Translations under genes and position numbers: made by a program
In this document: positions 20,030 through 32,775 of the stretch, in pieces
Layout: every line of letters starts with the position of its first letter
How positions within the stretch are numbered: position 1 is the first letter of the stretch
From: Canna indica
Taxonomy: Eukaryota > Streptophyta > Magnoliopsida > Zingiberales > Cannaceae
NCBI GenBank assembly: GCA_034359265.1
Contig: CP136892.1
Coordinates: 12,944,501 to 13,008,500 of the forward strand
Length of the DNA: 64,000 bases
Direction: 5' to 3'
Notes under the pieces: generated by a model
What the model saw: only the letters and a program-made list of their open reading frames with translations
Told to the model about the DNA's origin: nothing
Databases searched by the model: none

Positions 20030-23000
20030 CTATAATTTTAGTGGTTTCAACCCAAGAGAAGCACGCAACCTATTGGCCTCAGCGATCTCAGGATCTGGGT
20101 GATCAGTACCATCACTTTTCTTCTCTTTCTTTTCCTTTTTCTTCCTGGGCTCATCTCTGCTGCCATTATCCTCTGTCCGCCGACGCGGACTGACACTTCC
20201 TCGAGTACGCCTCTTGCGATATTCCCCATCTTCATGGTCCCTGTCACGGCGGTCCCTACTCCTGCTTCTCGATCGGCTCCTTCGCCTTGCACGGTCCCTG
20301 TCTCTTCTTTCCCGTTCTCGACCTTCTCTGTCCCTCTCCCTACCATAGTCCTTGTCATCCCTTGCACGATGCCGATCTCTCTCCCTGTCCCTTTCCCTAT
20401 CTCTGTCTCTGTCATAATCTCTTTCTCTATCTCGATCACGATCTCTTTCACGTCCCCTTGCATACTCCCGATCATAGTCTCTATCCCTAATAAAAAAGTG
20501 AAAGCACTGGAATGAGTTAACCGTATCATAATCATTAATAAAGGACATCAGACAGCAGCAGCACAAGGTCTTCAAGCCTCAAAGACCAGAAGTTTGTAGA
20601 AGCAGGAAGAATACAGTGTAGGGACACAACAATGCAAGTGGAAGACTGGGAGATACCAGCATTCAAATATATCCTAAATATGCAACTAGCACTTAGCTCG
20701 AACTGATGACTATTCAAGCAAGGTTCCTTCCATGTTTAGACTTTCAGCTATTATCAAGTTTACATCTACCATTTCATATCATTACAACAGTCTATGCTTT
20801 TGTTGCTGAATCAACAAAATGGACAAATGGTTTATCACACAAAGTAAATAAATCTGCATACAGCATTTAGTGCAAAATAAATCATAGATATGACAAGATA
20901 TTGTTTCAAACTATAAAGAGAAGGAACGCAAAGAATAGCTCATAAGAGAAATTGAATGAGTTTGCAGTAGCATTCCAATTGGCATTCAAATTACTATGGT
21001 TTGTCAAAATTTTGACCTTAAGTAAAAAAGAAGCAATAGGTGATAATAAGTAACTTTGTTAGTATAGTTAAAACAATAATTACAAAAATTCTCAAGTAGT
21101 TCACAAATAGTAAATCATATATTACACAACAAGAAAGATGGCTGAGAATTTGAGGACTATATAACGATTTTAGGCTACAAGAGCATCTTTCTCTTTTAGA
21201 CTACAAGTATCCTTAACAGAATTCGAAAAATCTTATAACAGAATTGGAAAAGGAATCTTATAACAAAAGGTTAAGGCCTTATTTGGTTGACATGAGAAGT
21301 AACTATTTGCAGAAAACTGTTCTTACTATGAATTAACTTCTGAAGTATTTCCTTGGAAGCATCAAAATGTGTTTGGTTGACACAAAATAACTACAAGGGA
21401 GGTTGTACTTCTCATAACACATGTTTGGTTGACATGAGTACTTTGTGGGAAGTTGCCTTCAAATGACCAAAGTACCCTTCATTTATAAATTAATATTTTT
21501 AATTTTTTCACATATATATTAAATATATAATCAATATAATTTGTTCATATATAATTATATATAATAATTTTATTTTTCTGGGAAAGAAATATGGACAAAT
21601 AAGCCATTTTGGTAAGCGGCTTCTTGTGTTTTGTAGGAGGAAGTGCAACCAAACAAAAGGGAAAGAATGAACTTCTTGGGAAGTTGTACTTCCCATATGA
21701 CTTAGTGTCAACCAAACAAACCCTAAATACATTTCCCAAAATTTACTTTCACTTGAATGCTGCAAATGTTCAACTCATCATACTTCTCACTGAACACTAT
21801 CAGTTCAGAGAAACCTGGCAGAGTTATCACTAATTACTTTAGGAAGCAATTCTTTGTACCAATGACACCAAGTTTAAATGCCATGGTAGCAGATCACCTT
21901 GTGGAGCAGAAAATGATTCGAGAAGCTTCCATTATCCTTACTAAATCTAATACCATCAGAGACCATTCACCATTTCTGTTTTTTTACTAATGCTTGAAAT
22001 CTCTACACAGATTTCCAACCCAAAACATTGTCATTTCACAAGCTCACATCTGTTTGAAGCAAAACCCAATGGTCCAATGGGAACTCATCAAAAATGTGTA
22101 TGTTAAGTCATAAAAAGGAATGCATGGAGAAGGAACAGATAAGCAGATACATAATACAAGCTTTCACAGGGAAAGGAGTAAAATCGGGCCAGCAGACTTA
22201 AATATTTTTACATCAATAAACAAACTATGTTATAAAAGTGCATGCCTATACATCCTCAAAAATAAATGTCAAGTATAAGTTCTATGTATACAAGTCTAAG
22301 ATATTATGATATCCAAGACACATTCAAGTAAATAATTTCCCAGGACCATTTTTCTACAGCAATTGTCATATTAACTTTTGTTGGAACTGCATGGCAGCTA
22401 AAAATAGCCAGCACATATTAAACTTATTTTCCAATTGTGGCAATATAGGCCTGAGTGTTCTATCCAGAAAAGTGGGTAGTGCAGTTTTGTAGACCTGATC
22501 CTAGATACAGATAGCAAAATCACTAGCAAGCAATCTAAATACAGAGCTTAGCTTGAATTGAGCTTGGTAAAAGATAACTTGATAAGAGATTAAGCATTGA
22601 TAAACAAGCTTAAACATATTTTTTCAGATTAGTAATTGTGCATTGTAACATTGTTGTTCATAGCAATAGGCCAAATTCTTCTTTAAAAAGAAACATTCTC
22701 CACATTCTTTTGGGAAGATTTTTCATTTCAATACATTAGTAAATAATTTTCATGCATGTCACTAGTTAATATTTTAAAAGACCATTTTGTTTTATACTTG
22801 ATGAAAAGCCATATTTTTATTTTCTTGTGAATACATTGATGCAAGGTACGTGAGTTTTCCTAAATGTCATATGTCACCTTGACACCAAATATAGAACAAT
22901 GCTCCAAATAAAATGAATTGAGAAATCTTAGAAACAAACCAAATAAAAGAAGACAAAAGCCTGTTTAGTAGTTTAGCTCATACATAAATCAAGATAATCT

Positions 23001-24886
23001 AATAGACCTTCTACCTTTTCTAGGTAATGTTTTCAGTGGTTTTCAACAAACTCTACATTTTGCAAAAATTGTCATCATGCAAAGTGGAACTATTGTTTAT
23101 TGACTAGAATAAGTCCATATGTCAAAATTATAAGAGAACTAATAAATTTTGGGTGCTGAAAAAATATGACAATAAACTATTATGCTAATACAAATAATCC
23201 ATGAGAAAGACAAAGTTTTCGACAAGTATACTGTACCTATGTTGTCTATCGCGTCTTCTATCCCTGTCTCTTTCACGCGTAGGACTACGTCCACGATAAT
23301 AGCTCTGTCAAAGCATTATTAAATGCTTAAGAACATGGATAAGTCATGGTATGCATCATTCGGATCAAGAAAATGAAGATGCTTGCCTTTTCATGAGTAT
23401 CATCCTCTAAAGAGTCCATAGGCTGCTCCTCCTCTTCTTTTTCTTCTTCCTCTTCAAAATCATCTTCTAAAGCACTTCTTCTAGGTTCCAACAACCCACA
23501 AGCTTCAAGGTTCCATCTGAATGTCATATATGATATATCAAGGTTATTCCTCAATAATATACTAATTATATACACAAGCGAAAAAAAGACAGATGGAATA
23601 GAAAGCTATCTGGCTATCAACAATTAAAATAGTATCCTACAGTGACTTAAAGCAGATCACATATTCCATATGTCATTTAAGTAAACAAAAACTGAAAATG
23701 GTATTCTTAAAGCAACATAATATGCAAAAAAGCCGTGTAAGACAGAAATTTCTTCCAACAAGCAAACACTAGAAATAGCCAAGTAGATAACAATATAACA
23801 GTAACCCCTTCCAGGAGCTGAGAAAACTATTATATACCAACTTAAAGAAAAAAATATGATTGAAATAGATGCCATGCGGTTGAGCAATGTGATATGAATC
23901 TTGTTCATGTTCATAGTTTGAAGAGAAACTATTTTCTTGTATTTTTAAAGTCCCACCAATACTTCTGAGTAGGGATAACATAATGCAAGCACAGCACTCA
24001 TCCACTGAACACATTAATCACAGAGATTCAATCATTTAAATTAACATCAGCAAGAAAAAAAGCTGTGACCATTGATCAGCTTTGAAGTTTCCTTGGAAAC
24101 ATTTTTTCATTGAAGCATTCATGCAATAATTATAAAGCAATAAAAAGGGTTACTTGACAAATATACCTTTTCTGGACACGAGGAAGGGCAACATCGCAAG
24201 AATAATCTTTTGTCAGGAGTTCGTCTATGACTTCGTCCACATGAGTCAAGGAATACTCTAAAAAAAAACATCAATTAGTCACAAGCTAACCAAAAACATT
24301 GGTTTTTGGTAAATTAGTCGTGTATATCAAGCCATTTTTTCCGCAAAACATCTACATAAAACTAGGCAAACTCTTACTTCCATCAGGTGATTTCCGCCTG
24401 AGTTTTCTGTAGTCATTATAGAGCGGCTCCAAATAACGATACACGTCGGTGACCGATCCCGTGAGCCGCATGTAGAACGCCCCAAGAATTCGAACGTACC
24501 TGCCAGAGATTCAACGTCATAATCGAGTTTCGCAAAGCGTTGCAAAAGAGGAACGACCAGAATAGCAAGGTAGAGAGGATGAAGTTTCGAAATTACTTGT
24601 ATTCGTCATTTTTAATAAATTCGACGACAATCTCCTTGTCGGGCTGGATTTGAAGCATCTTCAAGATGAGGCACATGAAGGGGGTGGGCCTGCGGCTGCC
24701 GCCATAGGTGCCGCCGAGGTGATCGAGTTCCATAGCCTTGTCGACGAGCGTCTCCGCCGTCAGGCCGAAGCATTGCTCCTTCCAGTAGGTGTGCTGGTAG
24801 ATCTTTGAGCGCAGGATCTTCTCGACCAGGTTCTGAGGGTTCGTACCGTGGATGCTCTTCGCCAAAGGATCCGTCCGATTCGCCAT
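20030..24886 (-). CDS. PRP38: Pre-mRNA-splicing factor 38 (PRP38), six exons
   Basis: Exons on the minus strand: 24886-24597, 24499-24378, 24257-24167, 23516-23387, 23304-23237 and 20486-20030. Phases join exactly and give 385 residues. PRP38 is a tri-snRNP protein needed for spliceosome activation in the nucleus. The N-terminal PRP38 domain (about residues 1-170) is clear: NRTDPLAKSIHGTNPQNLV, HTYWKEQCFGL, YGGSRRPTPFMCLILKML, ILGAFYMRL and LLTKDYSCDVALPRVQKRW. An acidic stretch (EEEEEKEEEEQ) follows, then a long RS/RD-rich tail in exons 5-6 (about 170 residues of RDRDRE-type repeats and SRSRSRS) ending GLKPLKL. Intron 4 has a GC donor (AAG/GCAAGC). Intron 5 is 2.75 kb and carries a Tourist-like MITE. 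The gene is convergent with GT77. Confidence 0.95.
20487..21274 (-). other. PRP38 intron 5, 3-prime part
   Basis: AT-rich intron sequence; no element recognised. Confidence 0.5.
21275..21723. mobile_element. Tourist-like (Harbinger) MITE in PRP38 intron 5
   Basis: The ends are GGCCTTATTTGGTTGACATGAG and, inverted, GGGTTTGTTTGGTTGACACT. TAA flanks both sides (21272-21274 and 21724-21726). Internal AAGTACAACTTCCC-type segments are repeated and inverted. It is non-coding, about 450 bp. Confidence 0.85.
21727..23236 (-). other. PRP38 intron 5, 5-prime part
   Basis: Intron sequence without a recognised gene or element. Confidence 0.5.
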
Positions 24887-24916
24887 CCTTGCCTCTTCCC
24901 TCCTCCTCCGATAATG

Positions 24917-24931
24917 AAACCCTAACCCTAA
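24917..24931. promoter_or_regulatory. Double telo-box at the PRP38 leader
   Basis: AAACCCTAACCCTAA lies 31-45 bp upstream of the PRP38 start codon, probably near the transcription start. Such boxes are typical of plant housekeeping and translation/RNA-processing genes. Confidence 0.6.
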
Positions 24932-26711
24932 GTCGCCTCCCTTTGGGCACTCAAACAAATCCACCAATTAATCGTACCTCTTGAATCGCGAGTAGAAAGG
25001 AAGTGCGATCCCAATTGGACCGAACGAAAACCAATTAAATCCGGTTCAATTGGAAATTGTGACTGAATCTGGCTCACTCTTGAATCACAACTCACGGGTA
25101 TGTTGAACCGGCTGTAAACTACAAAAACTGAATTCAGCCACGTTCATTAACTTTTTTTCCTATGGGTGGGCATGAGTATCAAAATTAATTTGAACCTACT
25201 CATCGCATGATTTTGAATAGACCTAAATTAAATTCAGATATAGTCCGAAGTAAAAATTAAAAAATTAATTAAAATCGATTCTAATTTCGAGCCCAATACA
25301 TTGGGTATCTAAAATTGAAATCAAAATCGGTACTCAAAACTTGTACCATTTATAGATTTCAATAAGATATTTAATATATTTGTACCCGAATATGTAAATA
25401 AATTGATTCCAACATAATATCCAGAACTTGTATCATTGAATCTGTAATTGAACATATTCCTACATAATATCCAAAACATGTTCTACACCACATGTTCCAA
25501 ATATAGTATGATTTCGAATCTCAACAGGGTAAAATTTAGGTTCAAAACCTAAGAATCAAGATAAAATTCGAATATTATAAAAAATACAAAATACAAGAAC
25601 CCGCTCATCCTTAACTTTATTTTAACGCTTACTCTTTCGAGTTCGAGCTTCTTATCTCATGTTTTGTTGTAATTAAGCTCTTCGGCCTTCATCCGCGCAA
25701 CCCGTGGATAATATTCAAATTTTATTTAATTTTAAATAATTATTAATTTTAAAATTTTATTTATATTTATATATAACATGTACATTTTTAACTATTTAAT
25801 ATTTATAATATTAAAATAATAATCATTTATGTCTTTTGATTTTGCACTTAAAATAGTACTATAATTTTTCACGTGTTAATTTTTATATTTCTATCTTATT
25901 TACCCTCACAAATAAACGTTATTTAATTAGTTTATCTAATTATAATAATTATTATAAAATATCATAAGGTAAAAAAGTATTCTCTTAATATATTTTTATT
26001 TGGATAAAAATATTAATAAAATATTAATAAAGTATTAATAAAAACTAATCTAAATTTGTGCATCGCTGTAGTTAAATGACTAGTATGTTTCAAGGCATCA
26101 CTTATTTAAAGTAAAAGAAACAAATTAAAAATAAAATCACAACCTTCAAAAGTTAAATCAAGACAAATAAAAGATTTCTGAAGCAAGTTGATGTTTTTAA
26201 AATTATGAAGGTCAAAATGATAATAAAAAAAAAAATTTACTTGGAAACATTTGATTATATGGAGCAAGTTCTTCTATTATGATTCATGATTGCTCTTTGC
26301 TACATGGTTCATTTGGAGGAAGACCCAGCTTCAAAAAATAGTGAATTTCATTTGTGCTTATCAATTAATATATAAACAAGATTAGGTTAAAGCTTATGTT
26401 GTAATTTAGCATATTAAATAAAAGTTTTTTTATAAAATACCCCATCAAATAGCTCGTATTAGAAAAAGAGGCCATCAACAATAGCTCATATATTTGAAAT
26501 GCATTTCAGAAAGTTCACACGTATAAAAATTTTCCGTAGGCTTTGTCTAAATCCAATGGCAAGAGAGCGGTCAGGCATAGGAGAAATGGTTAAACATCAG
26601 CCGAGTATTACTGCAAAAGACATGCTGTAAGAGACGTGTTGAGTTTAATAAATATACTAGAAAAAATTCTGCGCTACGCAGCTGTGTCCAAACATATAAA
26701 TATTTTTTAGA
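24932..26711. other. AT-rich intergenic region with element relics
   Basis: The first 150 bases are the PRP38 promoter region. About 25155-25615 looks like a worn hAT MITE (GGGTGGGCATGAGTATC at left; GAACCCGCTCATCCTTAA at right in inverted sense). The rest is very AT-rich with no gene. Confidence 0.4.
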
Positions 26712-27903
26712 GATTAATTAATGAATCTAGCTCAAATTATAATAATTTTAATAAATTTAGTTTATATTTTAATTTGCCATAATTCTAGCTTAAAATTTTG
26801 AATTTACAATAATTGTAACCCGTCGTGAGATACTCGTTACATTAATCGTTAGTTGCTGACGTGGCTGCACAGTCAGCTTTAAAAAATAATTATTTATTTA
26901 TTTTTTTCTTTAATTTTTCCACCTCAACATATTAAAAAATTAATTAATTAATGAATCTAGTCCAAACTATAGGGGTTTTAACAAATCTAGCCCACATTTT
27001 AATTTGTCATAATTCTAGCCCAAAATTTTGAATTTACAACAATAATAACTCACTGTGAGATACCCTTTACATTAATCGTTGATGACTTGGCAGGTCGGCC
27101 CTTCATCTGCAGGTTCTCCTCCATCTGCCTCAAATCGATGGCTTGGCACAAAGCGATCATGTAGGTGAACATCATTAGCTTCAAGATCTCGACTGCTTCC
27201 GCGCTCTTCCGCACCGAGATGAGGTCCAAGGAGTTGACGTCCTGGTTGTGTTGCTCCGCGCTTTGGACGTGGGTGGTCACCGGGTTGGCCAAGTACTGGA
27301 GCTGATTCCGTGCTCTGGACGTCCTGGTTGTGTTGCTCCACACTCTGGTTGTGTTGCTCCGCGCTATGGACGTTGTGTTAGTGAGCTAATTCCGACGCCG
27401 ACTGTCGACATAAGATCGGCGATTGGGATTTAGAATTTTGATATTTTTTTACTACGTTGAGGTGGCAAAACTAATGAATAAAATGAATAAAAATATTTTT
27501 TTTTAAAGCTGACTGTGCAGCCACGTCAGCAACTAACGATTAATGTAACGAGTATTTCACTGCAGGTTATAATTGTTGTAAATTCAAAAGTTTGGGCTAG
27601 AATTATGGCAAATTAAAAGATGAGCTAGATTTGTTAAAACTTCTATAGTTTGAACTAGATTCATTAATTAACCATTTTTTTAATATGCTGAGGTGGCAAA
27701 ACTTAAAAATAAATAAATAAATAAATATTTTTTTGAAGCTGACTGTGCAACCACATCAGCAACTAACGATTAATGTAACAGATATCTCATGGCGGGTTAT
27801 AATTATTGTAAATTCAAAATTTTGGACTAGAATTGTGGCAAATTAAAAGGTGAGCTAGATTTGTTAAAACCCCTGTAGTTTGGGCTAGATTCATTAATTA
27901 ACC
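26712..27903. mobile_element. Pack-MULE-like element with doubled inverted ends and a captured PAL fragment
   Basis: Two related left-arm copies (about 26712-26937 and 26941-27075) are matched by two inverted right-arm copies (about 27480-27672 and 27673-27903). Each copy has TTAATTAATGAATCTAG at its outer tip and an internal CATTAATCGTTAGTTGCTGA-type segment, although the inner left arm breaks off soon after ATTAATCGTTGATG. Between them lies a fragment of a phenylalanine ammonia-lyase gene. Long inverted ends enclosing a host gene fragment define Pack-MULEs. A 9-bp target duplication is not clear. A nested insertion of one element into another is the alternative to doubled ends. Confidence 0.75.
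27080..27307 (-). pseudogene. Captured fragment of phenylalanine ammonia-lyase
   Basis: The minus strand encodes about 75 residues matching the conserved PAL segment: [60 protein letters not shown] deaminates phenylalanine to cinnamate, the entry to phenylpropanoids. The full enzyme is about 700 residues, so only about a tenth is present, without start, stop or active-site region. Upstream (27308-27380) the segment coding SAEQHNQ is repeated in other frames, a local microduplication. The fragment is GC-rich, unlike its flanks. Confidence 0.85.
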
Positions 27904-28300
27904 CTATTTTTAATTAATAATATTATTAAAATTAATTATATATTAATATATATAATGAATAAAAATAATTATACATTAAAATATATAAATAATATCATCT
28001 ATTAATAGAGCTAAACTTAAATATCAATATTAAAATAGTAAATTTAAATTCAATCATAATAGTAAATTTTTAATATTTTTGTTAGAAAATTAATCAAAAA
28101 TATAATAAAGATGGATACAATTTTAAAAAATGGAATACAAAAGTAAAACAAAATTAAAAAAATATTAATAAGTGAAATAATTTATTTGGTAATTAAAAAA
28201 ATTAGAGTTTACAAAAGCACAATTTCAAAAACGAAAAGACAACTACACTTTCTAATAAAATAAAAATATTATAAAAAATTTTTTAATAAAATAATATGAT
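27904..28300. other. Very AT-rich spacer
   Basis: No gene or element recognised. Confidence 0.5.
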
Positions 28301-28323
28301 TTTTTTTAGAGAAAACAGTAAAC

Positions 28324-30200
28324 TTATATTAATCTAAGGTAGCTAGGACCATCATGATCCCTTACAAAAAATTTATCCAACTCAAGTGGTCGAACAATAA
28401 ACCAAACCTGAGAGACATTACACAGTCTAGCATAGTTTGCAGCCCAATGGACTGCTTTGTTACATTCACGAAATACAAATTTAAATTGAATAGAATTACA
28501 AGTTGACATAAGGTCAAAAATATCATGAACAGTGGCTTGAATTCTCTAATCCAGATAGATTCCTTTTGCCAAGGCATCCATAAGGAGTACGTTTTGAATC
28601 AGATTCAATGATAATATTTCTATAGTTTTCTTGTAAATCAAAGAGAAGTGCCTCTTTCACAGCTAAGGCCTCAGTAGTTAGTATGTTCAAGCTATTATTA
28701 AAAACTACCAACAATAAATAAACAAGTTTTCAAATGATTTCTAATAACAAAGCCCAAACCAATTCTAGTAGTATCTACCGAAGCACCGCAATTAATTTTA
28801 ATAGCAGTTGAAAAGGGGGGGGGAGGGGGGCAGACCATCTGCACATAATAGGAAACTTTTGTATCGAGTTCCTCTCGGGAGTTTGGGTATGATCCATAGC
28901 CTTTAAAAAGGCTGAAATTCGTTTCATTAAGCATTCAGGGGAGAGCTGTCGCGCTTGATGCAATATTTCATTCCTTGAGAACCAGATAAACCACAAAGAC
29001 ACGACAATCGACTTCTAGTTTTGATGATGAACAGAGTCATCACTAAAAAATAGGAGGTTACTACCAAGCATCTAGGTGGAATTATCAGGAAGAATGATTG
29101 GTAATAGATTATTTTGGAGGAGGTGAAATACAGTTAAGGTATATGAACAGTAGCAGAAAAGATACTTAGAGATTTCGAGGTATAAGCCACAGAACACACA
29201 ATGATTATTAGGGGATAGACCTATGGAAGAAAGTCTGGTCTTAGTAAGGAGTTTCCCATGAGCATCTTCCAAAGGAAGATTTTAATTTTATCCGGCAGCT
29301 TAAGCTTCCAAATGGCATCCCAATTAAATGAAGTATAGTTTTCAAGAGGTGGAAGGTTGGTTAGGAATGAGTAGGCTGCATCAGTGGTAACTTTGCCCTT
29401 GGTGCTTTCTTTCCATACCCAAAAATCATTATATGAGTTTTAGGACAAATCAAGCATAGTAATATGTTCCCATAATTTTTTGATTAAATAAAGATAAACC
29501 AGCAGAATCATTCCAATGTTGATTGTTAATTAGGTACTTAACAGGAGTATTCAAGTTAAGAGCATGAATATCAACCAAAGTAAGTTTCAAGCGAAGAGGA
29601 CTATCTAGGCACCAATTATCAATCAAAATAGAAGAAAGCATACATGAGTTGATAACCTTTTTAAATTCAAACTGTAAATGCTTAAAAACTTTAAGGAAAA
29701 GCCTCCAAGACCAAGAGCAATGGTTAGGATGAGAGCGGTTAAGAGAAGTAACCATAGGGTATTTGGTTTTAACTAAGTTAACCCAAAGAGTATCATGATT
29801 GTTGAGGTAAGCATCAATTCTTTTGGCTTGAAGAGAAAAGCTTTGGAGGTAGATATTTATAATGCCTAAGCCTCCTAAGTTTTTAGGTAATGTAACATTA
29901 TCCCAAGAAATAAGGTGCATTTCGTTTTTGTCTTTATTGTTTTGCCAAAGAAAGTTGCTAATAACAGAGTTCATCTTGTTCATACTTTTTTTGAAAAGTC
30001 GGGTCACAGACATGGAGTGAATAGGTATAAAGGTGAGAACTGATTTTATCAAGGTTAATCTCCCAGCTTGAGATAAGTAGTTTGACTGCTAGGATATATC
30101 CTAATTTAGAATTAAGCTGATCAACAAGAAAATCATGAGTATTTTCAGGGGGTCTGCGAGGAGAAATCACAGCTCCTAGATATTTAAAAGGGAAAAAGTC
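28324..30200 (-). pseudogene. LINE ORF2, C-terminal part (RT thumb, zinc linker, RNase H)
   Basis: Fragments in several frames read in order: DFLVDQLNSKLG, then a 200-codon stretch with MSVTRLFKKSMNKMNSVIS, NLGGLGIINI and WNDSAGLSLF, then TKTRLSSIGL and a Cys-rich segment CVFCGLYLEISKYLFCYC, then LWFIWFSRNEILHQ. The end has LTTEALAVKEALLFDLQ and IIIESDSK, typical of the RNase H domain of plant L1 elements. A G9AG6 run near 28817-28833 lies in a frame break. Confidence 0.8.
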
Positions 30201-30207
30201 TTCGTGA

Positions 30208-32340
30208 TGTCACACCCCAATTCCACAATGGTGTGACCGGCCAGGGTATAAAAGCATACCCCGAAGCCTACTCAAATCACAACCACAGACACAAAACAAA
30301 CTAATCACATACCATATGGATAAAACCAACTTTATATTTCAAACTCCAACCACTAATAAATGTTTATAGAACCAAAACAAATTCATCCTTTGATAAAGAA
30401 ATCGCGGAAACATGAATGTTCAACCGGAATAAACTTTAAACAATGTTTGACACAATAATTAAAATAAAGAATCCCTAAATGAAATGAAGTACAATAAGTC
30501 TTGATACACGACTCTCGCTAAATCCAACCACTACCCTAACTCTAACTTCGACTTATCACGAGATCAGTCCTGAACCTGCCGCTCCCAGCTGCGCTACTCC
30601 AACACTTCAGTGCTACTACTTGTCCTGACCTGGTGCTGAAAGAAAACAAGAATACAAAAGTAAGTCCACATTAGACTTAGTGAGTGGCTCGGTCCTGAGC
30701 CCACCACTGTCCACAGTTGACAGTTATATAATAATATAATGAATAAGTTCTTAACTCAGAATTGAATATTTTATTTATATAAATCCAAAACATAACTCAA
30801 TTAATACGAGTCGGTCACTAGAACATGTCTAGTGAGCTTCCCGCCCATGGTTCCCGAGCTAGGTAGGCCCTCTAGCGTCGGTAACCCCAATTGGTTGGGA
30901 AAACCCTTCAACCAGAGGCACTCCGGGTCGGTCGTCAGTGTGGCTCGCTGACGAGCTTCCCAGCCCACACCTCCTCCGCTGATTAGCCCAACTGAACCCC
31001 CATCTCATCCACATACACAAACATGTACAACAAGAAAATAAATGCACCAACACCACAAGCACTTAATGTGAAACAATATTTCCACACCATATAATTCCAA
31101 GTACATATTTCCATACCAGAGCGTAGTTTAAATATATTCAACGGAATATCTAAATTTAAAGATTTCTACATGAAAGTTTAAAATTTATAGATAACATCCA
31201 TGATACAACCTCTTTTACAAACAAGTTCAGTATCCAAATTCCTTTAGTTTTTACCTCAAGCTTTTCTAAAAGAACATTAAGAATACTTATACACTACAAT
31301 TTAAATGTTCACATAATTCAAAGCTTAAATAAAGTTCTTATGCCAATTTAACTCACCATCACAGTAAATACTAAAATAAAGCGATTTAGGAATACAAAAC
31401 ATTAACAACCTCACCCTTATCTCCCTTCCTTCATCCCGCACTAACTTTTCCCAAACATCTACTATTCTTCCGAACACCTACTATTACAATCTTAATCAAA
31501 CCAAAACTTATTGATTTCACATTTCCTTTAAAACTTACCTACATTATACGGTTACAAGATGAAGAGCAACATCAACAAAACAAAAATTAAAGCCTTGATA
31601 ACTTTCTCCCTTGGCTGCCGCACATCCTTTACTCTTTCTTTCTTCCCTCATCCAAATCAATTTCTAACTCACACTGTTAACACTCAATCAACCACTACTT
31701 TTCTGATTTCCTAATTACATTTACCATCAGTTTATATTATGCAGCCACAAGGAGAAGCACATGACATATCAAAGAAAGTTTTCCAGGTTCTCCTTTTTGC
31801 CATACACATCGACACTTACCTTTTAACCTTAGATTAGAATCTACCTACTAGAAACGCTATTCGTACAACCTAGAAAGAAATCTAATTAACAAGAAATCCA
31901 AATGGGAAGTAGACGATCACTACATAATCAAATTCTCAATACTTAATAATGTATACAATGAATCCCCAAATTTAATACAAGAATTGATACACTAAACCAC
32001 CATCAACTCAATTGAAGCAGAGATCAAAATCATCAAGAAAATTTCAGATTTTCTTCAAGATATAGGGCGGAGGGTGAGGAAAGAAACTATAAGTCTTGGG
32101 CAAAAATTTAGCCACTCACCGGTAAGGGAAATCGAAGTGGAAGACCTCTCCAAGCCCTTGAGTCGATGATCACCGGCGACGGCAAAAACACCGGCGGCAA
32201 TCCTTCTTCCAACGCCTCCTCCGTCGCCCTCTATCGCTGCCTCTCTTCTCCCCTCTTTTTTTTTTTTTTTATTTTGGGTGTGTGCGGCTGTAGCAACCGC
32301 ACACACCAAATAAACCCTTTTTTTTTCTTTTTTTTTTACA
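30208..32340. mobile_element. LTR-like insertion in the LINE
   Basis: It starts TGTCACACCCCAATTCC, a common start for plant LTRs, and ends near TTTTTACA. Close to the end is a hairpin (GTGTGTGCGG, loop, CCGCACACAC at 32278-32306). No protein of a retrotransposon is encoded, so this fits a solo LTR of about 2.1 kb. No matching 5-bp duplication is seen, and LINE sequence is missing across the site. The right boundary is an estimate. Confidence 0.6.
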
Positions 32341-32636
32341 ACGAGCATAAGAGCATGGATAACATCAGTTTGAATAGAAATAACATGAGTTTTCACAACA
32401 AATGAATTCCAGGCAAGAATTATACCCCTAGAAGCTCCATTTGCTGGGGAGGAGATCTCTTGCCAATTATTACCAAGTTTTTTAATAAAAGAATTAGCAA
32501 TGTTTTCAGATACATGGGTTTCCTGAAGAGAAAGCAAGTTAACATGATTCTTTTTAATAAAGAAAAAAATTCTATCAAGAATAGAATTCTTCATCACACC
32601 CCTAACATTCCAATTAATTAGTTCCATGTAAAACAA
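32341..32636 (-). pseudogene. LINE ORF2, endonuclease N-terminus
   Basis: The frame opens with MELINWNVRGVMKNSILDRI and continues with LLSLQETHVSE and GASRGIILAWNS, the start of an apurinic-type endonuclease of plant LINEs (NWNVRG and QETH motifs). It is cut off at the LTR-like insertion. Confidence 0.85.
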
Positions 32637-32775
32637 GTGCTAGGTTGTTGGATGGATTCATTTCCTCATCCGGGGGGATGGGGGTAGGAGCAGCCCTTAG
32701 TCTTTTGCTAGATGAGGGGGCTAAGGGTAGGGAGTAGCATTCCTCCATAACATTGGAATTTGTAGGTATCTTTAA

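Noticed and set aside
20047..20535. Additional long frames on both strands over the RS-rich exon of PRP38
   Set aside because: Low-complexity shadows of the RDRDRE repeats.
32166..32405. Plus-strand frame with Phe runs in the LTR-like insertion
   Set aside because: Produced by T homopolymers; no protein features.
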